From positions 558,001 through 622,000 of the forward strand of contig WIUZ02000019.1 of the NCBI GenBank assembly GCA_015956445.1: a stretch of 64,000 nucleotides of DNA, read 5' to 3'. Made by a program: the position numbers and the translations under genes. This DNA is from Thelephora terrestris. Taxonomy: Eukaryota > Basidiomycota > Agaricomycetes > Thelephorales > Thelephoraceae. Below, piece after piece: positions 1 to 13,324 of the stretch; position 1 is the stretch's first letter; each line of letters opens with the position of its first letter. The notes under the pieces were generated by a model. The model saw only the letters and a list, made by a program, of their open reading frames with translations, was not told the origin of the DNA and searched no databases.

Positions 1-1703
<1,703 letters not shown>

Positions 1704-1861
1704 GATGATACGAGTTCTAAGTGATGGTCGACCTAAAGGGTCCAATCACCGACTTGATGAAGAGAGGTTGCCTCCTCCGTCCAATTTTCCCACAGTCAGT
1801 CACTCTCCTATACATCCCGCAAAACACGACGAATCACGACGCCAGCTAGGCTATACAACTG

Positions 1862-4800
1862 TTACGAGAGTAGTTCTAGAAGTTTCTTCGTTACATCCAC
1901 CAACTCGTTCTCTGGGATAACCGACCTAAAGCAAAATCAAAATCAGAACGTCCTCTCGGCTACACCAGGACTAACCACTCTGTTTCCAATAGAACGTCCT
2001 CGGCTCCATCGGTTTCCCTTCCGAGATCTTTACTCTGCATGACAAGGTACAGGTGCTCGGCAGTCGCGGTTCTAATCTATTCCACGGTGAGTATCTCGAC
2101 AAAGTCGGTGCTTCCATGCGCGCCTTACCGTCGGAAACTGATGCAGGAGGAACTCTACGGACTTTTCCAGCCCCACTGCAAAGAGCGCTGGGAATGCCAA
2201 TAGGTCTACCGCACTGGATGCACCAAAAGAAATCAACCTCGGAATTACACCGCACGGAGTTACTGCGTTCTGACGTACACTTTCATGGATGCCTGGATCC
2301 GTGAAATATTCTTGATGCGCGGGATGCTCCTCGTGACAACCGACAGCATGCCGCGTAATCTGTTAGCGGTTCTCATTTGGATACCGATTCCAACACGCGC
2401 ATAATAGGCAAAACCTACTGCTTCTCCCCTTCAGCGTTTCCGTTCAGGGAATCGAGGGCGCCACTTTCAAGCAACACGTCGGATGTTTGCAAGAGCGGGA
2501 TGAAGATGTTGTTGTTGGAGAAGTTGGTTTTCAGTTGTTTCACCAAATCTCCCGTTAGATTGACTTGTGGGTACACTCCGTCCTCCGGCGCAAGCCCCTG
2601 GACGAATTCGACCAAGCTTGACGATACTGGTCGATGCTGGCGGAATGTTCAATTCTTGTGCACATGGGCAGGTGTATGAAGACGCCCACTGTGCTCTCCG
2701 TCTTTGTTCCAAGACTCAACACTAGACCCATCAAGATTGGATCCCGATATTCCGGAATCTTGAGGAAATGAACTGCTTTCGGATATAACCACGTTGCGTC
2801 GTTCCATCCCCCGCCCTCGCCGCTGAAATGGTCCCGTTAGCGGGGCATCAGCTGATAAGGACTGCTGGTGCACCTCGAGAACAACTCATTCATCATCTCA
2901 TTTCCGAATATCCTCCACCTCTCTTTACCGTGAACCTCCGGTAGGTCCAAGCGAAGTAGCTCCAGGAATTGAACTCCGGCTTGTTGCCGGACATTGTCCA
3001 GTCTTTCGACGCCTTGTTTGAGAATTCCACCGACAGCGGTGTGATATTTCTCGGGAGGGAGATAGTCAACGAAGTTTGGCAGGGACTCGGAGTGAATAAA
3101 CAAGATCCGAACGAATTTCGACAAGGCATGGACACAGGAGATCCGTATCCAAGAGCCAACGTCTCCTCGTTCATCGGTGGTGTAGTCTGTCAATCCTTCT
3201 AGGAGAGCGTCGAAGCACTGGTTCGCGAGCTTCGGAGAGATATCTGTAACGTATTTAGCCTTTTCATTGCGAAAATTGCGAAATGCGGTTACAGTCGGAT
3301 ATCCGCGTCTGCACATTAGAAAAAATGAGAGGAAGTGAATCGTAGCAATTCCTTCGTGCTTCAATGTTCCTCAAGAAGCGGGGAGACTAATAAATCAGTC
3401 AACAGGGTACAGGACGAAAATCCCATACGTACCTTGCGGTCCACACTTTCCAAAATAAACGCTAGAGCATTTTCCAAACCGTGGGGGAACGACTTGTAGT
3501 CCAACACCCCAACGAGGGTGCCAAGGCTCTGCTGCATGGGCGGTAAACCAGCCCTCAGCTCACGAATCAACCTTGTCAGGTCATCCGAGCAATCCACCAA
3601 CTGGCTGACGGAACCGAAAGCCTTCGTTGCTGATTCTTGGACTGAAACGCTCCTGTTCCTGAGTCCTGCCTCGATAATCGATCTCCAATTTGGGACGGAT
3701 GAATTATCGAGCAGTGTGATCTCCACAGAGGAAATGCTAGCCCCGATGAGATCGCAGGCTGCGGCCAAAGGCATCTCATTGCGTGTGCCTTGTAATACCT
3801 TGGTAGGTAATTCTGAAAGATAGCGAAACGCCTGGGTAACAGTTAGTCCTGAACCCGTGCAGCCACAACTACTTAGACGAACCTGTTGTCGCTCCTCTTC
3901 CAAACCACGGGACTTGAAACAGGATGCTAACTCATTCAGAGCAACCAATCCGCCGTGGATTTCGTTGACATCAGCACACGAGAGGAGTTTCGCCTGGTTA
4001 GCTTTCTGTTAGTCGCGAATCCTGTAGCACAAGCGTAAGCCGTACCGCTCTGGCTGCGTTCTCAGGTCCCAGTTTGGCTAGATCCAGTTCTGAGATAGCC
4101 CTGAGCGACTGAGCGCCGAGAACCCGCATCTCGAACTCGAAATGGCGGAGAGTGATGTCAAAGAGGTGGTCGATGAGGAACGGTCTATAGTGGATATGCC
4201 TTTCGAGAAATGCCCTGGTGTGAAACAGGTTTGGTGCAGGTGCATGATACAACTCACTCTCCAACTTGAGGCGCAGCAATCAGGAAAGCGTTCCTCCTTG
4301 TTCCAACGCTGTAGAAGTCAGCCTTCCTTAGAATATCGATACCATCTGGAAACAGGCCCTATCCTCTAGATATGGGTCAACGCTGTGTAAGGAGATGTAG
4401 CGGACTTACATTTCGCCCAACGTGCTCTTGGAAAGCTGCACTGGCGGCTCTACGAATATGGACTTCACGATCGAATAAGGCGACGGTTATCAACCGCTTC
4501 GCCAAACCTGAAGCGTGAGGGGCCAAGGCCTTTGGGTCGTGCGCCCTCGCAAGTGACCACAGAACATAAGATGCGGCGTCCCGCACACTTGATCCAACGG
4601 AGTGAGACCCTTTCGGAATATCAAAATAGATGGCCTAAACATGGGTCAACCATCAGGAAGAATACGGGGAGATAAAATCAGTTGCGTGCCTTGGACAGCC
4701 AGCCTAACAAGACCGGAAGGTGCTGGTCGGAGATCAAGCCGCGTCTCGCCATCTCTGCGCAGGTCAAACAAGCTCCCTGCCACGTAGGCTCCGCGATCGA

Positions 4801-6361
4801 GGGCATCTCGTTGATCGTCGTAACCCCTACAGAGTGGATCTCAAAATGGCTCATGACAGTCTCCAACACTTGTCCAGAGAAGTCCGAGGGAAGCCTTTCG
4901 GAAATCCTGCCAATACCCTTCGCTGCCGCCCAGCGAACAACAGTATCCTAAAAGATTGTTCAGAATGTGTTCGTTAGGAGGTGAGTACGGAAACCGAGCA
5001 CCTTATCTTGGATCGCCTGGAAGAGGTCCTCAAGTATACCCTCCATCTCTTCTGGAACATCTTGTTCTTCGCCCTCGGTCCGAAGAATGTCATGCGTATC
5101 CAGAGGAACCAGCGACTTCCCTTCCAAATGAACGATTGTTAGACCCATATTAATTTCATTCCGGCTGCATCACCTTTCCGAAACCTCGGAACAGCACGTG
5201 GCGGAAGCAACCTAATTCCAGTGTGTGCAACAGCCTTTGTCTTGAGCTTCCGGACAATAGCGTTGATATCGAAACCTTTGGAGTTGTCGACAGATCTTGC
5301 AACCCTCAGTAGGTCTGATGAATGAGCTTGGACAATATCCGAAGGCGCAGTTTTGGCTATTTCGCAGACCACTTGCAAGATTCCTACTGCCTGTGGAAGG
5401 TCTCGGTCCGTAACTACAATAAAAGTCGCAATATTAGGGCTCACCAGAAATAGGTCAGTCGATTCAAGGATTATTTCTTCTCCCCAGGTCATAAATTCGT
5501 CCAAGCGATCCTTTGTATCCGCTCTAAATGAGTTGTTAAGTAAGGGTATGACCGAAAGGTTTTGGAAACGTACCTGGTATACAACCTAGATAACACCAAG
5601 GCGGCTCCTTCACGCTCCACCCCAGATCGACAGAGAAACCTCTTCGCGATACCTTCTATGGCTTCCGCAGTCTTTCCGCGTTCATGAACTTCGTCAAATT
5701 GATCGAGACCGAAAGGTATCATGCAAACAAGGGACAACCACAGCGTGACGCTGTAAAAGACTTGCCAGCGAGAGTTAACCCACGTAGTGCTATAATCCAG
5801 GGGTATTTTGAAAAAGTCCAAGACAATTGTCAGGTCCGCGACCTCATGAGGGAAGAACCGGACTTTTTTCTGTTGTTAGCATACAATATCGCTGGCGGCG
5901 GGGGACGGGAGGTTTCCGTGCACCTATGGTTTTACATCCGCGGAATTTGATGAAAGTGTAGAGAAGGGAACAGACCCTAGTAAACCGGACCGACACATTG
6001 GCGTCCCCCGGGTTAGCTGCGACGAGAGCTTTGACATGACTTTTGATGGTCTCGGTAATAGGGAGCACCATTTCCTCAAGGTACGGATCCAAAAGATAGG
6101 GCTGCTCCTGGAAACTATTGATCTACACACGAATGAGACGGAAGGTCTCAGAGTGAAACCGGTGCTGATGGGTGTACAGACACTCACAGTCGCCTCCATG
6201 CGATGCAATCGCAGCGACTCTGATCTGGAGTCTTCACCGGATGGATCTTCGTTCAAGTCGAGCGAAAGAAGGAAGCGGAGATTCTCAAGGAACCATTCAC
6301 GCCTCTCAAATTTTGTCAGGATCGCGCCTTCAGCGACCTTGTTATCGTCTCGGGCGTTCAT
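1862..6361 (-). CDS. Tubulin-specific chaperone D (cofactor D, TBCD/Alp1/Cin1 type)
   Basis: HEAT/ARM-repeat chaperone that captures beta-tubulin and joins it to cofactor E during alpha/beta heterodimer assembly in the cytosol. The ATG at 6361 opens MNARDDNKVAEGAILTKFER. Diagnostic blocks are AEPTWQGACLTCAEMARRGL (around 4760-4800), VRDAASYVLWSLARAHDPK-like sequence (around 4550), HIRRAASAAFQEHVGR (around 4440) and IFIPLLQTSDVLLESGAL near 2500. The C-terminus reads AEHLYLVMQSKDLG, then DVLLETEW, an intron, and IPENELVDVTKKLLELL before a TAA at 1862. About ten or more short introns break the gene, which is why no long open frame covers it. With introns removed the length suits the 1,100-1,200-residue family. 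It lies head-to-tail with VMA2. Identification rests on family signatures; individual introns were only partly resolved. Confidence 0.88.
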
Positions 6362-7535
6362 AATCAAAGGATTATGGTGAACGGGACTGAAAGTGAAACT
6401 TAAGGTGGGCGAGCCACGTGATCGGCGATCTTCACAACTAGTTACTCTCAATGTCCTTCAATGTCATGCAGCAGCTTATAGCCGACTCTGCTTTCCTTGA
6501 AGTTCGTTCCTTGACAAGCCCTTCGAGCCAACTTTGCTTTTGAAATTACTGTCCTCAAGACTCGCCGCCCTGGAAACCACCTGGAGAGTACGTTTTCGGT
6601 GTGGGGGGAAGTTGGCCAGCATCCTTTCCTTCTACGCTGAAGGGAGTCCGACCTCCGCGTGATGCCCGTGCTCCCAAGCGCTTTGGTGGCGAGAGGGCTC
6701 AAAGGATTTTCGCGGTCAATAGTTGGCAAGTTCAGCCCGTCAGTGCGTGTCCGTTGATATCCACTCCCCTTTGCGTATTGAGCGCCCCTGGATTTTGAGA
6801 GTAAAAGGCAGAATCAGGGTTTCTGCTGTGTGTAATGCACTTGGGACTCGCCTATTCTTACACGGTCGTCTGCATAATTCTAGCCAACCATCTTGGGCAG
6901 CGTGTGACACACTGATGACCCAGGCAGCGATATTCCCGGACGTGGTGCAGCCGCTACATCTACGCAAGGCATGGGTGAACAACCCTAGCTCCTGTGACCA
7001 TTTTTTGCCCTATCGTGTGCCGAAGGCCGGTCCGTTTTCACGTCCCCGGGGACGAACGTGTAGTGTGCAACTACAGACTACCCCTTTGTCCCCAGTATTC
7101 TCCGAACACTAGCGGTTGGCAACCTATCAGAATCGTGTCGTTTTTCTGTATGGCTCGAGCGGGCCATGTCTATACCTAGTCGTGGATCAGGCAAAGTTAT
7201 GGATGCGTTATTGGGTCCAGGAAAGTAAGTACGGCTGTCCTCATGTCTTGCCACAACTCCCGGCTCGGATATCATCTCACAGCCGTCATGAAATCTCGGT
7301 ATGTGCCCCTGTGGAGCGGATCTAATTTTAACACCTGGTCACCGAGCGCGAACAGGCGCGAACCTCATCTTCCATTACGTATCAAAACAACCGACCACTA
7401 TCTACCTGGGGTCCCCAAGCCTACGGTAACAGACTGTAAACCGCCCTCTGACAAAGTGCATCAGGAATCATTATGTACTGCTTATATCACAGTTTATACC
7501 TGAGCAGAATAGAACACTACCGATTACAAAAAAAT
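6362..7535. other. Intergenic, no supportable gene
   Basis: No open frame here has both an ATG start and a protein-like composition. The best minus-strand frame (6448-6729) starts with TTG and is basic and low in hydrophobic residues. The 5' flank of the cofactor D gene lies at the left end and the 3' flank of the 189-residue gene at the right end. Confidence 0.5.
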
Positions 7536-8105
7536 CTAAAAGTCAACGACCGGGGTCTTCCCGGCGGTGAAGTCCGAGAATCGAGCGTTCTCAAGCACCA
7601 TCCCCTTAGCTAGGACACGGCAATAAAAGTGTTCGCCCACAAGGTTTGGCTCCATTACCAGCATATCACTCTCCCTGAGGGTATCCAACACTCTCAACGC
7701 CCATTGCGCACATGTCCACCTCCGATGGGTACCCAACGAAGGGCTGACTCCCTGACCCGCAGGCCATGACTGCATCCACTCCTCAAACTCTGCGAGACTA
7801 GTGATAACGTCCGCGCTTAACGACCCAAGCCTGACATATCCCACAAAGGTGTCTGGATTGAGAGCTTCAGGGTCAATTTGCAGGTGATGCTCGACGAACC
7901 ATTCGTCCGGGTCTCCTCGGTTGTTCACGATCTGGTATGCATTGAACACTGCTGGAACTGAGTCATCACCGTGACCCTCTCCTTCGGAGTCGCCGCCGGT
8001 TGTCTTATCGCTGGTGTTTCCCGCGACGAGGACCCAATGGAAGCTGGAGCCAACAACCCCAGGCTCTCTGCGGGTATAGAGGGCGATGTATAAAGTGACC
8101 GGCAT
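7536..8105 (-). CDS. Intronless 189-aa basidiomycete hypothetical protein (DUF6914-like)
   Basis: A single open frame with an ATG at 8105 and a stop at 7536, 189 residues, no intron. It begins MPVTLYIALYTRREPG, followed by FHWVLVAGNTSD, an acidic insert (GGDSEGEGHGDD), then NAYQIVNNRGDPDEWFVEHH, WTCAQWALRVLDTLRE and a C-terminal ENARFSDFTAGKTPVVDF. The pattern (short beta-rich start with xLYIALY, later Trp-Thr-Cys and a helical segment) resembles small uncharacterised proteins common in Agaricomycetes, for which I recall the label DUF6914; that label is from memory. The Cys in WTCAQW with nearby His could suggest a papain-like fold, but this is speculation. No signal peptide or membrane segment is evident. 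Function unknown. Confidence 0.75.
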   Translation of the reverse strand: MPVTLYIALYTRREPGVVGSSFHWVLVAGNTSDKTTGGDSEGEGHGDDSVPAVFNAYQIVNNRGDPDEWFVEHHLQIDPEALNPDTFVGYVRLGSLSADVITSLAEFEEWMQSWPAGQGVSPSLGTHRRWTCAQWALRVLDTLRESDMLVMEPNLVGEHFYCRVLAKGMVLENARFSDFTAGKTPVVDF

Positions 8106-10260
8106 GATTCAGAAATTATAAGGGATTGCGGCTGCGAGGGAGAGATAATCAGCCAAGAAAACACTTCTCGGCAACCCTACCAATGTGTTGTTCACTCACT
8201 GTTGGTGTTGAGCTCAAGCGCACAGGAACAGCCCAGTGACCTACGGCCCTTGTATTATCGCGAGCTGCCAGCAAGGCTGGCAGAGGTATACAGGATGAAG
8301 AGTGTGGTCGAAGCCATGCACAACACAATGTTCCCACGACCCTCACACGTGGGTGAACACGTACAAAAGCACACTTGGACTTGAAATTTTTGGGACCGAC
8401 AGGTCGGTGGTCGCAAGTGAATTCTCAACAGTTTAAGAATTCCCAAGAGCATACGAATTCACCGCTGATTAGACCACTGGGTTATGACGGTGGCAACAGG
8501 ATCAAAAACTACGTCCATCGTGAATAAAAATGCATATGCGAGCCCGTACTAAACAAACGATACAGGTTCGTTTGTCCGCATTGGGGTCGGACATTTCATC
8601 TGCTAGGGACAATCAACTATAAATGCTCATCAGGTGAAGGCAGAACTGACAGAAACTCAAGAACCTGGCGTTGCCGGACCCGCCAAGGCTGTGACTTCTA
8701 TGCCTGGTCCTAGTTTGACAGTGAATACATCATCGGATAGCCCACGTCGAGGCGGTTCAAACAGCAGGCCTGCCGACCCGACGATAAGAGGTTACAGTAC
8801 CGGCCCGAGAACCACTCTTCACGTCACCAAAACCTACGCAGCCTCTCGTTTCAACCCTTGCCGCAGCTATGTAGTTTGAGCGTCGAAGATCCGTACCACG
8901 GCTCACTGGGCTCTATCCGTGCGTGTGTGGCGCACCGCGATCGCGTACCTGAAGCAGCCTATGCGATGCGGTGAATCTCTCGGATACAACCGGTGGTCCT
9001 AGCCCTTCACCCGCCGCTTTTGGGTAGTTTGAAGCCGTTTGGAGCGCGAAGGCTAGATCGGAAGTTCCGACGATCATGATGTCACATTCGGTGACGCCAC
9101 CGAGCCAACATAGCGAATCCGACGGTGATGTTGCAGAACACGCCTTCTCGAGTTGTGCATGTGATGGACGGCGTAAGGCCAAGTCCAACGCGACGCTCAT
9201 CTGGCGTGCTACAGTATCGGCGTTTCACTAATTCGTGCCTGCGAGCCTCAGCCAGGTTCACGGGCCAGCTGTCCTTCCCATATCGGGCGCAACGGACATC
9301 ATCGTAAGTTTTCTTGTCATCGATAAGAAGAGACATATCGCAAAGACGATCATGCAGTACAGATTTCGAGTCGGGCCGTAGTCCTATTCTAACATAGTGT
9401 AAGCTAATCAGTGTTCCGAAAGGGGGATCAGGACAGGAAGTTAGTTTTTTTGCTCGTTCCAATTGGGAACCGAATGGGAAGATCATGATGGCAAACCAAG
9501 AGTCAAAAACGCGTCGAAGATTTGCTGCTTTTTTGGGAATGGCTTTCGAATGGGCGGAAGCAATTCTGGAGAGAAGGCGGGTGTATGGGCGGAGGATACA
9601 ATACCCGGCCCTCGATTGTACAAGTACACACATCTCATTGGGTCGGACTTTCTGTGTCAAAGATCGAATGAGATTCGGGATAGGTAAGGAAGGCAAGTTA
9701 GACCCTTGCAGTGGGGGGAGGGCGCGATGTGAGAGTTAGAGGACGAGCCCGTCTATGCTCGTACGGCGGGAGATGCGTGGGTGTAGAGAGGGAAATGCAA
9801 GGACATCTATGGAGCAATGTAAAAGTGATCGGGTGGGGGGGAGAGAGGATCAAGGAAAGTCGGTGATACAAAATGGGCAATGCATGGGGTGTAAAGGGGA
9901 AGGAATATCGGGGAGAGAATTGTGGCGTACAAATATAAAACAGACTCAATTTATACAGAGATTATGGTTGCAATAAAGAGAGGCCAAGGTCTATAAAGTA
10001 TCTAGCAACTTCAAGAAAGGAAATGGGTAGGAACAATTCTTGGCAAAGGCGGGATGAAGATCGGCGTGGGACTGTACGATAATAGGTCGGCGGGACCCAA
10101 AGCCCGTCGATAGATAACACTCCATCGAAAGGAGAAATTGAGACCATATAATCACCACGAAGACGATCGGGGGCAATAAAGCGAGAGCATATCACAAGAG
10201 CAAGAACGCAAGTTGAAAGGAAGAGATAAGGGAATTGAGAGCCCAGAAGGTGGGAAAATT
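8106..10260. other. Mostly intergenic; weak minus-strand coding signal at about 8913-9330
   Basis: Most of these 2.15 kb hold no gene I can support. A minus-strand frame from an ATG at 9200 to 8913 reads plausibly like protein (SATSPSDSLCWLGGVTECDI, MIVGTSDLAFALQTASNY) and is preceded by another open stretch in a different frame (9082-9696), so a two-exon gene or a gene remnant is possible. I do not recognise a family. The right end (9700-10260) is purine-rich on the plus strand and looks like 3' flank of the next gene. Confidence 0.3.
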
Positions 10261-11766
10261 TTATGCGCGTGCTTGAACAAGGACCGACGGTGATCCGCAA
10301 GAGTGTTTTCCGCCTGCAACTCGACAATCCCTGGAACACCAGGTCTCGTTGCATCGCGGACACTTGGGATAGTCGAGCCCTTCCTTGAGGCACTTGGAGC
10401 AAGTTGACTGCATTCTGAACCTGCTCGCTTTTTCCACCTCGGCCAAGACCGAGTTCATTCCGGCGTTAGAACTAGTTCGAGTGACCGGAGTTGGCGTGAT
10501 CGACGTAGCCCTTTGGAAGTATGACGGGCGGCGGGAGCTTGTAGTCGATGAGGCCCTTGAGTGGACCTTTACCATTTTCTCAGGCTCCATTCGCCGTGGG
10601 ATATACTCTTCATAGTCGCTCGAATTCTCGAACACGGGAGTGCGGCATATGATCGGTAACCCATCCTCGGCTTCAAGGGGTGGAGAAGGAGGGGCCAGTT
10701 TTGCATTCCTTGTCGTCCAGGAAAAAGGGAGAACCCTATGTCTGGCGCATTTTAAATGGATGTATCTAAGAGATTGGCGAGCCGGTGGAGTAACGCTGAA
10801 TGATCCGCAGGGTAACGAGTCGCTGGAATCATCCGAGTTGGAGGTGAGAACTGGAGGAGTCGCGAGAGATTTCGAAGTGACAGAGGAGAGGGAGGAACGT
10901 CGGGATGATGTGGAACTAGAGGAAGCGCGACTCCGGACACGGCTCTGGAACCTTGCGGCGGGCGAGAGGGGAGAAGGGGGAGAAGATGGGAAGGAAACGG
11001 AATTTGCGTGGTGCTGCTCGGCGCGCTCCAAAAGTAGGAACGTTTTACCAGAACGTTTCTTACACAACTGTTTCGCACGTTCGAGATGACGGATTTGAGA
11101 ACGAGGAACAGAGGTAATCGATAGCTGGAAAGATCAATGAAGAATCAGCGGAATGCGTGGATGAAGCATGGTCGAGAGAAAAGAGGAAGTGACGTACTAT
11201 GAGGGAGAGATGAAGTTCTGTCTTCAATTCAGCCTCACAGGCGGCATTCCGCCGATCCTGAGTTCGGATGACGGAAAGGAGGTGATTAGCGACCTTGTCA
11301 CCGAGAGACCAGTCGTTCGTCAGCTTCAGACCGGTGGTTTCAAAAAAAGCACTGAGTGCCTGACTCTTCTCGTCGACGGGGAGAGGGAGATTTGCAACGT
11401 CGAAAAACTGCGCAGCAGAGGAGATATTCTGGTCTAAATATTGTAGCAGTAGTGCTTTGGCATGTTTCGACTAATATCACCCGCGAAGTAGAGATGGGTT
11501 AACGAAAGAGGAGCGGAGTAAAGTGGGGTCGGGTTGCTCACCATCTGCGGCGTGACTGGACACGAATGAGGTGTATTCACGCTCTCGGACGAAGAAGAGT
11601 AGAAAGTAGATGGCTGAGGCGAAGATAAACCGTTGACAGCGATCGTTGAGCTGAACCGTTGGAGTCGTGAGGGTCTGCAGGGGTTTTGGGAGCGGGTGGC
11701 CTGGTCAGCTTGACAGAGAAGGTCCGCGATTGCATTCAACGCGGGACTCTTTGGCTGAGAGGGCAT
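10261..11766 (-). CDS. Ser-rich hypothetical protein with Cys-rich C-terminal knuckle
   Basis: Three exons can be read. Exon 1 starts at the ATG at 11766 (MPSQPKSPALNAIADLLCQ) and ends at a GTGAGC donor near 11540. Exon 2 (around 11202-11418) reads NISSAAQFFDVANLPLPVDE and WSLGDKVANHLLSVIRTQ, then a GTACGT donor. Exon 3 begins ERAKQLCKKRSGKTFLLLER and runs to the stop at 10261. The middle is rich in Ser, Pro and Arg and probably disordered. The last 40 residues form a possible metal-binding knuckle, CSKCLKEGLDYPKCPRC then WCSRDC and HSC, similar to but shorter than a MYND finger. The helical N-terminal region and Cys-rich end suggest a regulatory or nucleic-acid-linked role, but the family is not recognised. 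It is divergently transcribed from the cyclin gene. Confidence 0.7.
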
Positions 11767-12203
11767 TGTCTGTGTGAATGTGAGGAGAGGAGGGAAGAGG
11801 AGGTTGTGAAATTTTACGAAATGGAGCTGAGGTTAAGTACGAAGTTGAAGTAGTCGAAGAAGCCCCGGAAGTTGGGTGGACGCCCAGTGCGGAAAATTGG
11901 CGTTACATACCGGTGATCACACGGCCTAGGTCGTTACGTAATCAATCGCAAAAGATTGACGGAAGAAATTGCTTAGATAATAATCATTATATTTTATTTG
12001 TAAAATTGTAAATTGACAAACGCCTCGGTCGGCTCTCGCCGTCCGCCGAGAGATGCCGAATAATGCCGAAACCCGGACACAACACGGGTTATCGTCCGTC
12101 TCAATCCCGCGCTGCGACACGGCCAGCGAATCCCCGATGAAAGAATAAAATCGATTCCGTGCCACTTTCCCCCTCCTCCACCTCCTCCTCCACCTCTCCC
12201 CTC
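11767..12203. promoter_or_regulatory. Shared divergent promoter region (Cys-rich protein gene / cyclin gene)
   Basis: These 437 bases separate two divergent start codons (11766 minus, 12204 plus). An AT-rich patch lies at 11940-12005. A pyrimidine-rich CCTCCTCCACCTCCTCCTCC tract lies just before the cyclin ATG, a common core-promoter feature in fungi. No specific factor site is claimed. Confidence 0.45.
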
Positions 12204-13324
12204 ATGCATTCGCCCTCCTGCTCGCCGCAAATACTCCAACTCCTCTCCCGTAAAGTAGATAGAGACTTCATCGGTTCGCTCTCTCCAATTTCTCCACCCT
12301 TCGGAATATCTCTGACAAACAAACAGAATATCTCGTTCGCACCACGATTGAAACTGTGGAATATGCCTTGGGGCGCCCAACCTTGCACCTCTTTTCTTTC
12401 CCATCGACTATCCCCCGCCCTCTCCTCCAGCTGGCGTTGGACGTGATTCGGAAATCACGTATAGACACCCCAGTCATCCTCGTCGCTCTCGTATATTTAG
12501 AACGTGCAAGGTCACAGTTCAAAATATCTGACCAGCGATGGGCATGCGAGAGAATTCTGATCGGGGCACTCGTTCTGGCTGCAAAGGTAATCGTCTTTCG
12601 AAATCCACATATGGCGTCAATCCTTTGACGCGCATAATCCATTCGACAGTACGTGTCAGATTACACCATAAAGAACGCGAGATGGGCTCGGTGGTCTGGT
12701 GTCTTCTCCAAAGAAGATATTGGCCGTATGGAACGAGAACTCCTCGACATCCTCGACTGGAACCTCTCACTTGCCGAAGGGGACATCATGGCTCACCACG
12801 AACACCTCTTGTCCCTCACCCCACCAACGCCTCTCCCAACTGCCTCTCTCAAACGTCCTCGTTCTCCCCTCCAGGCAGACCCCAGTCCTGGTCTCGAACT
12901 TTCACCCTTCTGCCAACCTCCGCCACTCAAGAATGCTACAGCACTCGCGAACAAGACTCGCGCGTTGACGTGTTCTGTTACCCTCCCAAGTATTTCTTCG
13001 TTCCTCGTTCACTCTTGCAGGCACCCCCTGGCATCATCACCATCATCCCTCCAGTCATCGTTGCCATCTGTAGGACACGTTCTCCCCATGACTTTGGGGG
13101 ATGAACGGGCATTTAAACGACCGCGGCTTGTTACAAATTCGTTCGCCCCTCGTCAGCCATTGAGCATGGCAAACAAACGTCCATACCTGGTAGCAGGACC
13201 ACTGCGACAGTCAGCTGATCCTCAAATCTTCGAATCGACCGGATTTCCCTTTCCTTGGTCAAAGGCCTTCGATCCATTCCTCCTGCCCTATATCCCCTCT
13301 GTATCTTTCTACGAGCCACGGTGA
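12204..13324 (+). CDS. PCL/PHO80-type cyclin
   Basis: Cyclin-box protein expected to bind a Pho85/Cdk5-type kinase. Three exons resolve cleanly: 12204-12249, 12327-12586 and 12650-13324, giving 326 residues. Exon 1 starts MHSPSCSPQILQLLS and splices into QYLVRTTIETVEYALGRP. Exon 2 carries the core of the cyclin box (PVILVALVYLERAR, then ISDQRWACERILIGALVLAA) and splices in frame to KYVSDYTIKNARWARWSGV and ERELLDILDWNLSL, which are the hallmarks of the Pcl-type N-terminal cyclin domain. The C-terminal half is Pro/Ser-rich and looks disordered, with candidate kinase or degradation signals (TPPTPLP, KRPRSPL). The in-frame GTG at 12159 was not used as start. Family confident; partner kinase inferred from the family. 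Confidence 0.88.

Noticed and set aside
6448-6729. 93-codon minus-strand frame
   Set aside because: Begins with TTG, not ATG, and no splice partner or family was found.
10640-11089. 149-codon plus-strand frame, Glu/Arg-rich
   Set aside because: Antisense shadow of the Ser-rich exon of the minus-strand gene at 10261-11766.
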